Source of the DNA: Methylocaldum sp035627495
GTDB lineage: Bacteria; Pseudomonadota; Gammaproteobacteria; Methylococcales; Methylococcaceae
Length of the DNA: 64,000 nt
NCBI RefSeq assembly: GCF_035627495.1
Contig: NZ_DASPLO010000173.1
Coordinates: 1 to 64,000, forward strand
Reading direction: 5' to 3'
In this document: piece by piece, positions 1 to 8,216 of the stretch
Layout: the number at the start of each line of letters is the position of its first letter
How positions within the stretch are numbered: the first letter of the stretch is position 1
Notes under the pieces: generated by a model
What the model saw: only the letters and a program-made list of their open reading frames with translations
The model's database searches: none
What the model was told of the DNA's origin: nothing
Made by a program: the position numbers and the translations under genes

Positions 1-81
1 AAGCTGCCCTTGGCAACAACGGTCGACGAGTTCGAGAAACTCCTGCCCTGGCATCTCACCCAGCCCGTTGCGGCTACCTGA
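1..81 (+). CDS. IS66-family transposase TnpC, C-terminal fragment
   Basis: Frame 1 is open from the edge for 26 codons and stops with TGA at 79-81. The segment TTVDEFEKLLPW resembles the C-terminal tail of IS66 TnpC proteins, which commonly end with an acidic helix followed by LLPW. The rest of the gene lies outside the window. The call rests on this short motif plus the matching IS66-type terminal repeat 50 bp downstream. Nothing can be said about activity. Confidence 0.5.
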   Translation, partial: KLPLATTVDEFEKLLPWHLTQPVAAT

Positions 82-140
82 CCCGATCGACTACAACCTC
101 GTCTCGCCAAGCTCAAGGGCGTCGTTAAAAGAGCGCTTAC
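1..140 (+). mobile_element. Right end of an IS66-family insertion sequence (partial)
   Basis: Two independent signs point to the right end of an IS66-family element entering from outside the window. First, the only open reading at the left edge (1-81) resembles the C-terminus of an IS66 TnpC transposase. Second, the sequence GAGCGCTTAC at 131-140 is the reverse complement of GTAAGCGCTC, and IS66-family terminal repeats characteristically begin GTAAGCG. If the end is at 140, the 8-bp target duplication typical of the family would be gtatctac at 141-148. The left end is not visible, so neither the duplication nor completeness can be confirmed. Confidence 0.6.
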
Positions 141-163
141 GTATCTACGACCTTCGTCCAAAA

Positions 164-3100
164 TCATCGAGATACCTCTTTCGTCATCGAGGCCAACATC
201 GGGCTGATGAAATCGACGGCCAGTGCCTCGAAGCTTTCGTCCAGCGGATCGCTGCCCCGGTAGACCGTTTGATAATAGGGATTCATGCTTTCGCCGGGCT
301 GGAATTCGGAGCCTTCCCAAAAGCTTCGGGCCTGTTTCAGTGCATTGAGCTGGATAGTTTCCGGATCGCCGCCGAGCTTGGCCGGCGGATCGTGCCGGCA
401 GCGGGCGTAGCCATGGCTCGTTTTCGGGAAGAACGGCAGCGGGGCGGACAATCCTTGCCAATATGCGTGCAACAGTTTCGCGAGCTCGTTTTCGGGATTG
501 TCGACCGCTTGGAATTTGAGGGTTTGCTTGGGCGTGTGCAGCGCGGATTCTGGTGTCACGCCTTCAGGGGCGATCAGGCATAGCATCAGGTGTCTCAGCC
601 AGAGCTCAAAGAGCTGGCGCGGATTGGGTTCTTCGAAGCTGTAGTCGGTCAGGCCGCTCGGGCCGACTTCTGCGAGGGAGCCGAGCAGGCGCAGGCCGTT
701 TGCCTCGAAATCCACCGGCAGCGGCTCGAAGCGCGGTTTGACGAGATCCGGGAGCAGTTTGACGGCGAAGCTTTCGACCAGCCGTTGTTCCTTGCCGTGC
801 AGCGCCTCGCCGAATTGGCCATGAGGCAACAGGCCTTGAGCGTCGGCCAACTGCAGCGCGATCTGCGGCTTTCGATCATGCGCCAAGGCATGCAGCAGGT
901 TCTGTCGGACCTGGTTTCTCGTCCGGTAGTCCAGCGCAAAAGGTTCGCGGATTTCGAACTCCGCATTTGCACCCCCCAAGATCAGGTTCAGCCGCCGCCG
1001 CAACAAATAACGGGCCGGATTGCCGAAAAAATAGGCGAGGCTCTCCGGATCGACCGTGCGCCATTCATCCTCCGGTTCCGGAAGGGTACCGGCGAACAAC
1101 GGCGCGGGCTGCTTCTCACCCCGTCCGATCAGGCGGGCCGCGACTAGCCAGGCCGATGAAAAGCCCGGCAACCGGGGATCGTCCTTGAAATAGCCGGGAT
1201 CGAACGGCTGCAAAGGATGCTCGGTAACGAGGTGGGTCTCGATATCACCCTCGGCCAGCTCGCAGCTTTGTTTCACCACGTCGATGAGTTCGGAAACCAA
1301 AGGGGAGGGCGGCAGCTCGCCGTTGTCGCGGATGCTCCGGCCCACATAGCTGAGATAAAGGACTTCGCGGGCCGACAGCAGCGTTTCCAGGAAGAGATAA
1401 CGGTCGTCCAGCCGGCGGGAGCGGTCTCCCCGGCGGGGATGCTTCGCCATCAGGTCGAAATCGGGGGGATGCCGCTGGCGCGGAAAGCTGTCGTGGTTCA
1501 GGCCGAGCACGGCGATGACCTTGAACGGCAGACTGCGCATCGGCACCATGGCGCAGAAGGTGACCGCGCCCGTCAGAAACCCGCCGGCGCCCGAGGGCTG
1601 GCAAAAGCGGTCGGCGAGCCAGCGCTTGACGACCCGTATCCCGACCGGCTCGCGGAAGACGGCTTGCCCCGAGAGTTCCCGCAACAGATCGAGCGTACCG
1701 CGCAGTTGAAGCAGGACCGATTCATCCTCGTTCCGCGGATCGAACAGCTGATCGATGAGCGCATTCAATCGCTCGACCCACTCCGTCAGCGGCAACTTCG
1801 CTTTGAGCCGGTCCGCCCATTCGAACAGGGTTTCCAGGTATTCCGCGAACCGCTCCAGAATCAAAACCCGGCTGCCTTCGATGTCGTCGTAAGGCAGGGT
1901 CTTGGCGAATAAAGGAAGGCCGTCGCCGGCCAGTTCCTGCGGCAGGGCATACCCCAGCATCAAGCGCTGCAACCCGTCACGCCAGGTGTGGCGCGGAATG
2001 TTCGGCAGCCGGTATTCGGTTTTGTGGGCACCGTCCCGTCCCCAGCGGGTGCCGACCGACCGCGCCCAGTGGTGGATCACGGGGAGGTCGTCTTCGCATA
2101 GCCTGAAACGGCGCTGAATGGCGGGTTGTTCCAGAAAGCCAAGCGTCGTGTCCGCCGCAAACCGGCTTTCGGGCAGATCGAGCAGGGCGAGAAAAGTATC
2201 CAGCAGCGGCTGTTCGTGCGCCAAACCGCGGTCGGCGATGCTGAAAGGGATCATCGGGGTGTCGCGGCTCTCGGCGAATACCGCTTCGATATAAGGCGTG
2301 TACCGCTCGATATCGGGCGTCAGCACGGCCACGTCGCCCGGCTTCAATTCCGGATTCAGGTCGAACAGCGCCAGAAGCTGATCGTGCAGGACTTCGACTT
2401 CGCGCATCGGGCTGTGGCAGGCATGGACTTGCAGCGAGCGGTCGTCGGGTTGTACGGGCAATCGTCCGGCGACACGGCGGTCGACCAGTTCCACAATGTC
2501 GGCCTGGAGAATGTGCAGCATCGAATCGCGCGGCGGTTCGGCCTGGAACAGACTGTACAGCTCCGAATGTTCGGCCAGATGATCGAAAAATTCGCGGCCT
2601 TGTTTCCCGAGCGATGCCAGCAAAGGATGCCCCACTTCGAGGTACAAATCCTCAGGCGGGCGTTCTCCGGCCACGCGGCCGATTTCCCGGTCGTCCCGGA
2701 TTTCGCCCCAGTACTCGCGGCAGGGATTGATCGCGTACAGATTGATTTCGGTATGCTTGGTGAGTGCATTCAGCACATCCAGAAAGGCCGGTGGCAACGA
2801 CGAGATACCGAATACATTGATGTGCCCGGGTAGCCGGTCGGTTGCCGAGTCGGATTCGAGCGCCGACAGCAGCTCATTCATGAAGCGCGCGCGGTGGGGT
2901 GCGGCTTCCCCCGAACTCAGGTCGCGCCACAATAGGGCTTGCCACTCCTCGTCGCCGCCCAAACCGAGCGTTTCGCCGCATTCCCAGGCCTCGATCCAGT
3001 CCGCCCGGTAGATCAGGTATTGGTCGAACAGGTCGGCGATCCGTTTGGCCAGTTGGAACCGGCGAAGCTCATCGCCGTTTAGCAGATACCCGAAAAGGCG

Positions 3101-3421
3101 CGGAGTGCGTTCCAAATTTGCGGATCGTCCCAGCCAGTCGAAGATGCGGAAGGTGAGCACCTCGCAGGAGAACGCCGAGCGTCTCGGGAGTTCGCCGAAG
3201 AATTGCCGGAGTAGGTCCCAGACGAACGAGGCCGGCAGCAGAAAGCGGACGTTCGCGCAGATGCCGAGCTGTTCCGCAAGGCGCAGGGACAGCCAGCGTC
3301 CCATGCCTTGGCTTTGAACGATGATGATTTCCGGCTCGAAAGGGGAGATCGGTGATGTGCTGTCCGCCGTCAACAGTTCGGCAAGAAATTCCAGCTTGTC
3401 GGATTGGTAAAGGCGGAGCAC
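164..3421 (-). CDS. recC: Exodeoxyribonuclease V gamma subunit RecC
   Basis: RecC is the Chi-recognising subunit of RecBCD, the helicase-nuclease that processes double-strand breaks for RecA. The 1085-residue product is close to the family length (about 1120 in E. coli). It starts MLRLYQSDKLEFLAELL, a typical RecC N-terminus, and carries inactive-helicase-like features such as QSQGMGRWLSLRLAEQ near residue 35 and VLTPDIERYTPYIEAVF near residue 365. RecC has the helicase fold without ATPase motifs. The reading frame is intact to TGA at 164-166. Genes for RecB and RecD normally lie nearby and are often co-transcribed; here an IS66 end sits 23 bp beyond the stop, exactly where recB could be expected. 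No partner gene is visible upstream within the window. Confidence 0.93.
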   Translation of the reverse strand: MLRLYQSDKLEFLAELLTADSTSPISPFEPEIIIVQSQGMGRWLSLRLAEQLGICANVRFLLPASFVWDLLRQFFGELPRRSAFSCEVLTFRIFDWLGRSANLERTPRLFGYLLNGDELRRFQLAKRIADLFDQYLIYRADWIEAWECGETLGLGGDEEWQALLWRDLSSGEAAPHRARFMNELLSALESDSATDRLPGHINVFGISSLPPAFLDVLNALTKHTEINLYAINPCREYWGEIRDDREIGRVAGERPPEDLYLEVGHPLLASLGKQGREFFDHLAEHSELYSLFQAEPPRDSMLHILQADIVELVDRRVAGRLPVQPDDRSLQVHACHSPMREVEVLHDQLLALFDLNPELKPGDVAVLTPDIERYTPYIEAVFAESRDTPMIPFSIADRGLAHEQPLLDTFLALLDLPESRFAADTTLGFLEQPAIQRRFRLCEDDLPVIHHWARSVGTRWGRDGAHKTEYRLPNIPRHTWRDGLQRLMLGYALPQELAGDGLPLFAKTLPYDDIEGSRVLILERFAEYLETLFEWADRLKAKLPLTEWVERLNALIDQLFDPRNEDESVLLQLRGTLDLLRELSGQAVFREPVGIRVVKRWLADRFCQPSGAGGFLTGAVTFCAMVPMRSLPFKVIAVLGLNHDSFPRQRHPPDFDLMAKHPRRGDRSRRLDDRYLFLETLLSAREVLYLSYVGRSIRDNGELPPSPLVSELIDVVKQSCELAEGDIETHLVTEHPLQPFDPGYFKDDPRLPGFSSAWLVAARLIGRGEKQPAPLFAGTLPEPEDEWRTVDPESLAYFFGNPARYLLRRRLNLILGGANAEFEIREPFALDYRTRNQVRQNLLHALAHDRKPQIALQLADAQGLLPHGQFGEALHGKEQRLVESFAVKLLPDLVKPRFEPLPVDFEANGLRLLGSLAEVGPSGLTDYSFEEPNPRQLFELWLRHLMLCLIAPEGVTPESALHTPKQTLKFQAVDNPENELAKLLHAYWQGLSAPLPFFPKTSHGYARCRHDPPAKLGGDPETIQLNALKQARSFWEGSEFQPGESMNPYYQTVYRGSDPLDESFEALAVDFISPMLASMTKEVSR

Positions 3422-3472
3422 AGGGTGGTCAGTTTGGTCTTGTTGTCATTCGATCAAGGCTCTGCATGGCAG

Positions 3473-3510
3473 AAAAAAGGCCTGCTGGAAGCATTGTCGA
3501 GCAGGCCTTT
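3473..3510 (-). terminator. Rho-independent terminator of the sulfide:quinone oxidoreductase gene
   Basis: Read on the minus strand, AAAGGCCTGCT pairs perfectly with AGCAGGCCTTT across a 13-nt loop and is followed by a run of T. It lies about 150 bp after the stop of the minus-strand gene at 3658. The arms also carry A/T runs on the other side, but no plus-strand gene ends here. Confidence 0.7.
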
Positions 3511-3533
3511 CGCCCGGTTTACCGATTAGCACG

Positions 3534-3623
3534 GTAGGCTGGGTCGAGGAACGAGACCCAGCATTTTCAGGACCGCAGATACTGGATCAAGCTGGGATTC
3601 CGCAAAACTTTATCCCAGCCTAC
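3534..3623. repeat. Palindromic intergenic repeat element (about 90 bp)
   Basis: The element is bounded by GTAGGCTGGG (3534-3543) and its complement CCCAGCCTAC (3614-3623). Inside are two more perfect hairpins: GCTGGGTC (3538-3545) with GACCCAGC (3555-3562), and GCTGGGAT (3591-3598) with ATCCCAGC (3612-3619). This nested palindrome has the form of a REP/MITE-like intergenic repeat. A shorter, diverged stretch with the same core (ctggat-t/c-aagctggg) occurs near 56470-56500. Mobility is not shown. Confidence 0.55.
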
Positions 3624-3657
3624 GGACTTTGCCCTTCCTACGGCGCGAGGCACCGGT

Positions 3658-4872
3658 TTACGCCTTGCCTAGGTGAGGCCATTTATAGCCTTTGAGCAGG
3701 CCCTGCCAGTAAATCACCGGAATGATGTACCGTTTTAAGAGATACATGCTGTAGCGCTCCTTGCCCTGGTCGAAGGGGAAGGTTTCCTTGGGCTTCAGGT
3801 CGTAGTCGAATTCGGCCAGGATCAATTTGCCGTAAGCGGTGATCAGCGGGCACGATGTGTAGCCGTCGTATTTGGCCACCGGCTGTCCGCTGTTCATGAC
3901 CGACAGGAGATTCGCGATCAAAACCGGACTTTGCGCCCGGATCGCGGCCGCCGTCTTGGACGTGGGCAGACTGCTCGCATCGCCCAGGCTGAACACGTTG
4001 GGATAGCGGACGTGCTGCGCGGTGTCCTTGTTCACGTCCACCCATCCGGCTTCGTTTGCGAGCGGGCTTTTCTTGATGAAATCCGGAGCGCTCATGGGCG
4101 GCACCACGTGAATCATGTCGTAGGGCTGAACGACGCTTTCTCCGGTGTCCAGGTTTTTGAATACCGCCTCCTTGGCAGTGGGGCGCAGTTCCACCAGGTT
4201 GTGCTTGAAATGGACCTCGATATTGCGCGGTTTCACCACCTGTTCCATGAGAGCGGCGGCGTATTTGGGCGCGGTGAAGATGGTGGGCGTGGCGCAGTAA
4301 TAGACGACGCGGGATTTGTCGCGAATCCCGTGCTTGCGGAAATAATCCTCGGCCAAATACATGATTTTCTGCGGCGCTCCGGCGCATTTGATGGGCGGCG
4401 GCGGGAACGTGAACACGGCATTGCCGCCCTTGAAGTTCCGGATGTTTTCCCAGGTGCTGTTGACGGTGTCGTAGCTGTAATTGCTGCAAACTCCGTCCTT
4501 GCCCACCGCTTCCTTTACTCCCGGGATCTTGTCCCAGTCGATCTGGAGCCCCGGACAGACGACCAGATAGTCGTAGCCGACCTCCTTGCCGCCCTGGGTT
4601 TTCAGCGAATTATTGGCAGGATCGAACTCCGCGGCGGCGTCGCGAATCCAGGTGGCGCCTGTGGGAATCAAATCGGCCATCGGTTTAACCGACTGCTCGC
4701 GATTGACGACTCCGCCTCCGACGAATGTCCAGAAAGGTTGGTAATAATGTTTGTCGGACGGCTCGATGACTGCGACATCCGTTACCCCGGCATGCAGCAG
4801 ACGGGCTGCGATGCCGAGTCCGGCAGCGCCACCGCCGACAACGACGACACGGTGATGAATCTTGCTATCCAT
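3658..4872 (-). CDS. sqr: Sulfide:quinone oxidoreductase, flavoprotein (type II-like)
   Basis: This FAD enzyme is predicted to oxidise sulfide to sulfane sulfur and pass electrons to the quinone pool at the membrane. The N-terminus has the dinucleotide-binding motif VVVGGGAAGLGIAARL. Two cysteines match the redox pair of mitochondrial-type SQR: CAGAPQK in mid-protein and YTSCPLITAYGK near the C-terminus. NVFSLGDASSLPTSKTAAA is the C-terminal FAD contact. The start was placed at 4872 because AGGAAGG lies 6 nt upstream; it gives 404 residues. The frame stays open upstream to 4974, but that extension is lysine-rich and unlike the family. A terminator follows at 3473-3510. It could be another FCSD/SQR-family flavoprotein, but the cysteine pair favours SQR. 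Confidence 0.82.
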   Translation of the reverse strand: MDSKIHHRVVVVGGGAAGLGIAARLLHAGVTDVAVIEPSDKHYYQPFWTFVGGGVVNREQSVKPMADLIPTGATWIRDAAAEFDPANNSLKTQGGKEVGYDYLVVCPGLQIDWDKIPGVKEAVGKDGVCSNYSYDTVNSTWENIRNFKGGNAVFTFPPPPIKCAGAPQKIMYLAEDYFRKHGIRDKSRVVYYCATPTIFTAPKYAAALMEQVVKPRNIEVHFKHNLVELRPTAKEAVFKNLDTGESVVQPYDMIHVVPPMSAPDFIKKSPLANEAGWVDVNKDTAQHVRYPNVFSLGDASSLPTSKTAAAIRAQSPVLIANLLSVMNSGQPVAKYDGYTSCPLITAYGKLILAEFDYDLKPKETFPFDQGKERYSMYLLKRYIIPVIYWQGLLKGYKWPHLGKA

Positions 4873-5181
4873 ATGGCCTTCCTCTTGAGTGGATGATGTT
4901 GCGGGTTTGTTAACCGGGATTTCTTTTTTCTTCAGGCTTTGTTCCCGGTGACTTGATTTTCTTCGTCCGCCCAATTCTGCCTTGTATGATGATCCTTTGA
5001 CAATGTATTCCGGTCCCGGGGGCCGGATGTCGATGATTGATCGAAGGACACTTAGTCCGTTTCGGTAAGTCTTTGTTATGGCTGAGGTCGAAGTAAGCTG
5101 CTATCTTGATGTGGCGGGGGAACAACACGATCTTCGGGGTTCAGTCGCGCTTTTGTTTGTCCATCAATTACAAGGAAAAAA
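4873..5181. other. Divergent intergenic region between sqr and the secreted-protein gene
   Basis: These 309 bp must hold the start signals of both divergent genes. The only clear elements are the ribosome-binding sites: AGGAAGG before 4872 (minus) and AAGGA before 5182 (plus). A ttgaca-like hexamer at about 4997-5002 (plus) has no good -10 partner at normal spacing, so no promoter is called. Confidence 0.5.
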
Positions 5182-5835
5182 ATGTTTAAAAAAGCTTCTG
5201 TAATTACCGCTTGCGTAACTGTTGGGATGATTGTTTCGGCCTCCGCTTCTGCGGATATGGTGATTAAATCAGGGGGGGGGCGCACTCAAACGGTTATGGA
5301 AGCCTCGATTTATTACGGCGATTTGGGAGGTGACGATATCAATTGGCCGGCTATAGTGGACGTGAACCAGCAGCCGATTGTACTCGAGGGCGATACCCAG
5401 CTTGGAGAAATGGTTGTAAAACTGGAAGGTAAAACGACGCTGACATGTGCTGTTTTGGGAAAAGGATATGACCTGCAGGTCGTTCCGGGGGTATCGCTTC
5501 CGACAGGCCAGCCTCTCGTGGCCCCCAGCCATCTTCGTCATGTCATCACATGTACCACCGACTCATTGAACTCAGAACTGTCCCGGCTGAGCACGGACGG
5601 AGATACGCCGGTTAGTTTCTCGCCGGTAGTGGAAGCATATCCCTGTAAATGGGAGGTCACGGAAATCATGTATGTCAAGGCGCCTCGACTGACAGTAGGG
5701 CCTATTATCGATGCTCCCGGGAATACTGGACTATTCAGCGGCGTTACCGGCGGAACTCTTACCGTAATGGGTACAATCGATGCGTGTACCGGCCAAAATG
5801 TATTCACCAGTATTACCGGAACGCTTTTAAATTAA
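5182..5835 (+). CDS. Secreted protein of unknown function with an in-frame G9 tract
   Basis: I do not recognise this 217-residue protein. Residues 1-24 form a classical signal peptide: MFKKA, a hydrophobic stretch (VITACVTVGMIVSASA) and a likely cut after SASA, so it should be exported. The mature part is acidic to neutral, rich in T, V and G, and contains four cysteines, in TLTCAV, VITCTT, YPCKW and IDACTG, which could form two disulfides in the periplasm or outside the cell. No lipobox, PEP-CTERM or membrane anchor is seen. An AAGGA site precedes the ATG. A run of nine G (5272-5280) encodes three glycines just after the signal peptide; a one-base gain or loss would meet a stop within about 30 codons. 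A terminator follows at 5875-5920. Confidence 0.75.
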   Translation: MFKKASVITACVTVGMIVSASASADMVIKSGGGRTQTVMEASIYYGDLGGDDINWPAIVDVNQQPIVLEGDTQLGEMVVKLEGKTTLTCAVLGKGYDLQVVPGVSLPTGQPLVAPSHLRHVITCTTDSLNSELSRLSTDGDTPVSFSPVVEAYPCKWEVTEIMYVKAPRLTVGPIIDAPGNTGLFSGVTGGTLTVMGTIDACTGQNVFTSITGTLLN

Positions 5836-5874
5836 CGCTGGACCGGATCGTCAATCTCGATTCCATAGTGCTTG

Positions 5875-5920
5875 AGGGATCGGCTTAGCCGGTTGATACG
5901 GATTATGCCGATCCCTTTTT
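5875..5920 (+). terminator. Rho-independent terminator
   Basis: AGGGATCGGC (5875-5884) pairs with GCCGATCCCT (5907-5916) across a 22-nt loop and is followed by a T run. It lies 40 bp after the stop of the secreted-protein gene and separates that gene from the flagellar locus. Confidence 0.75.
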
Positions 5921-6191
5921 AGTCCTCTGTATCTAAATACCTGTTCTATTGCCGCAGCCCCGCTCTTTTTCAAACCGGCAGTAATGCTTGTCGGGTTTGA
6001 CCTCGTCCTTTGAGCCTTGAGCAATTATTTCCCTTCGGTTTCCAAGCGTCTGAATTTTGGCGCGACGCTAAACTTTACCCTTCAGTGCCGTGACGAAAAA
6101 CGTTCAGGTCCTGCTAATGCCTTGTCGATGCTAAGCTTTTTTCGTGGGCATTATTGTTGCTGCTGATAGCGAAAAACTCCGGGAAACCACG
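5921..6191 (+). other. Upstream region of the flagellar locus
   Basis: The region between the terminator and the fliL start holds no open frame worth calling. It presumably contains a promoter for the long flagellar unit. A TAAA...GCCGTGAC arrangement at about 6069-6094 is loosely like a sigma-28 site (14-nt spacer, imperfect -10). No -24/-12 sigma-54 site with both GG and GC was found. The promoter type is left open. Confidence 0.4.
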
Positions 6192-6704
6192 ATGGCGCAA
6201 CAAGATAAGCTGGATTTGGGCGAAGAAAAGAAAAAGTCATCCAAGAGTATTATTTTCATCGTCCTGGGGGCTGTGCTGGGGACGCTCGTTGCCGTATTCG
6301 CGGCGCTTTATTTTTTGGGGATCTTTCCGCCGCAGCAGGCGGAGGCCGTCGCGGAGTCGCATGGCGATGAAGCGGACGCTCTGCCCATGATCTACCACGT
6401 ACTGGACCCGGCATTCGTCGTCAATTTCAAGAGCAATCCGGACGCGCGCCTGCTTCAGATCAGCCTTAGCGTGGCCTCCAAAAATCAAACGGTCGTCGAC
6501 GCCATCAAAAAACATACTCCGATGATCCGCAACAACGTGCTTTTGCTGTTGAGCGGCCAGGATCCCGCGACACTGAAGACGATCGAAGGCAAGGATGCGC
6601 TTCGGGGCAAGCTGCTCGAGGAAATCAACGCGATAGTATCGAAGCAAACGGGCAAGAAAGAAGGCGCCGAAGAGGTCTTTTTCACCGGTTTCATCATGCA
6701 ATAG
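6192..6704 (+). CDS. fliL: Flagellar basal body-associated protein FliL
   Basis: FliL is a single-span inner-membrane protein that associates with the stators and the basal body. The product is 170 residues from ATG 6192. It has a lysine-rich cytoplasmic head (KLDLGEEKKKSSKS), one membrane helix at about residues 20-38 (IIFIVLGAVLGTLVAVFAAL) and a periplasmic domain with the family pattern DPAFVVNF near residue 75. The frame is open from a GTG at 6144, but the extra residues are atypical, so the ATG that begins MAQQDK is preferred. It is the first gene of the flagellar run, 2 bp before fliM. Confidence 0.9.
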   Translation: MAQQDKLDLGEEKKKSSKSIIFIVLGAVLGTLVAVFAALYFLGIFPPQQAEAVAESHGDEADALPMIYHVLDPAFVVNFKSNPDARLLQISLSVASKNQTVVDAIKKHTPMIRNNVLLLLSGQDPATLKTIEGKDALRGKLLEEINAIVSKQTGKKEGAEEVFFTGFIMQ

Positions 6705-6706
6705 CC

Positions 6707-7735
6707 ATGGCCGTTCATGATCTCTTAACTCAGGAAGAAATCGACGCTCTTCTGCACGGCGTCGACGACGGAGACATCAACACCGAATCGGAGCTCGACT
6801 TTCGAAGCGGCGAGGCACGGGCTTACGACTTCACCAGTCAAGACCGCATCGTGCGCGGGCGGATGCCCACGCTGGAAATGATCAACGACCGCTTCGTCCG
6901 TCATTTCCGCATCAGCCTATTCAATTTGCTGCGGCGTTCCGCGGAGATTTCGGTTTCGGGCGTCCAGATTCTGAAATTCTCGGAGTACGTGCACAGCCTC
7001 TTCGTGCCCACCAATCTCAACGTGGTCAGGCTCAGCCCTTTGCGGGGGCGGGGATTGATGGTCATGGAGCCGACTCTGGTGTTCACGGTCGTGGACAATT
7101 TTTTTGGCGGCAGCGGCCAGTTCTACAACAAGATCGAGGGACGCGAATTCACGCCGACCGAGATGCGGATCATCCGCATCCTGCTCGAATTGATTTTCAA
7201 GGATATGAAGGAAGCCTGGGCGCCGGTCATGCCGATCGAGTTCGAATATCTGGGTTCGGAAGTGAACCCGCAGTTCGCCAACATCGTGAGCCCCGCCGAG
7301 GTTGTTGTGATCTCGACCATACATATCGAACTGGAGGGCGGCGGAGGCGACCTGCACGTCACCCTGCCGTATTCCATGATCGAGCCGATCCGGGAACTTC
7401 TGGATGCAGGCATCCAAGGGGATAGAAGCGACGATTCGGACGACCGCTGGCGTACGGCACTGCAAGCGGAAATCCTGGACGCCGAAATTGAATTGCACAG
7501 CACCCTGGTCGAAAAAACCTTGTCCCTGGAGGACATGCTGCGGCTAAAGGCGGGAGACGTCATTCCGATCGAAATGCCGGAGATGATTTCGGTCGTTGTG
7601 GACGACGTGCCCGTGTTCCGGGGCAAGATCGGGGTATCAAGGGGCAATTATGCCGTGCAGATTCTGGAGAAGATCAGCCGCACCAGCGGCGACAAAGAGC
7701 GCTTAATCGGGGTATTGGGAAGCGGAGTTGAATGA
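6707..7735 (+). CDS. fliM: Flagellar motor switch protein FliM
   Basis: FliM is the C-ring protein that binds phosphorylated CheY and switches rotor direction. At 342 residues it has family length. The N-terminal LTQEEIDALLHG (residues 6-17) is the conserved CheY-binding segment. The CheC-like middle domain follows (DRIVRGRMPTLEMINDRFVR), then a SpoA-like C-terminal domain (LRLKAGDVIPIEMPE) that packs with FliN. It starts just after fliL and its stop overlaps the fliN start region, as expected for co-translation. Confidence 0.97.
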   Translation: MAVHDLLTQEEIDALLHGVDDGDINTESELDFRSGEARAYDFTSQDRIVRGRMPTLEMINDRFVRHFRISLFNLLRRSAEISVSGVQILKFSEYVHSLFVPTNLNVVRLSPLRGRGLMVMEPTLVFTVVDNFFGGSGQFYNKIEGREFTPTEMRIIRILLELIFKDMKEAWAPVMPIEFEYLGSEVNPQFANIVSPAEVVVISTIHIELEGGGGDLHVTLPYSMIEPIRELLDAGIQGDRSDDSDDRWRTALQAEILDAEIELHSTLVEKTLSLEDMLRLKAGDVIPIEMPEMISVVVDDVPVFRGKIGVSRGNYAVQILEKISRTSGDKERLIGVLGSGVE

Positions 7736-7736
7736 C

Positions 7737-8216
7737 ATGAATGAAGAAGAATTCGAGGTGCCGGTCGACGGAGGAGAGCCGGCCGGCGAGTCCGACGATT
7801 TCGCCGACGACTGGGCGGCGGCCCTGCTGGAGCAGCAAGAGGTCGCCAAAAAAATGGCGGAGCCCCCTTCCCAGCCGGCGGCTCCGAGACCGGAACCCGC
7901 GACTTTCGAGGACCTTGCGAAAACCTCTCCTGCGAATGGCGCGGCGAGGACGGAGGACATCAATCTGGATGTGCTGCTGGACGTCCCGGTGACCATAGCG
8001 ATGGAAATAGGGCACACCAAGATCAACATCCGCAATCTGTTGCAGTTGACGCAGGGCTCGGTCGTCGAATTGGACCGGCTGGCGGGCGAACCCATGGATG
8101 TGCTGGTGAATGGCACCTTGATCGCCCACGGCGAGGTGGTGGTGGTCAACGACAAGTTCGGTATCCGCCTCACCGATGTAATCAGTCCCGCGGAACGGGT
8201 GAGAAAGCTGAAATGA
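7737..8216 (+). CDS. fliN: Flagellar motor switch protein FliN
   Basis: FliN completes the C-ring with FliM. The 159-residue product has an acidic, low-complexity N-terminal half (about 70 residues) and a SpoA domain at the C-terminus: NLDVLLDVPVTIAMEIGHTK, then LAGEPMDVLVNGTLIAHGEV. These are hallmark FliN segments. The ATG at 7737 was chosen over the in-frame TTG at 7728, with GGAG about 10 nt upstream. The stop overlaps the fliO start by 4 nt. Confidence 0.95.
   Translation: MNEEEFEVPVDGGEPAGESDDFADDWAAALLEQQEVAKKMAEPPSQPAAPRPEPATFEDLAKTSPANGAARTEDINLDVLLDVPVTIAMEIGHTKINIRNLLQLTQGSVVELDRLAGEPMDVLVNGTLIAHGEVVVVNDKFGIRLTDVISPAERVRKLK

Noticed and set aside
6069..6094. TAAA...GCCGTGAC as a sigma-28 promoter before fliL
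   Set aside because: The spacer is one base short and the -10 box matches only 5 of 8, so it was mentioned but not called as a promoter.
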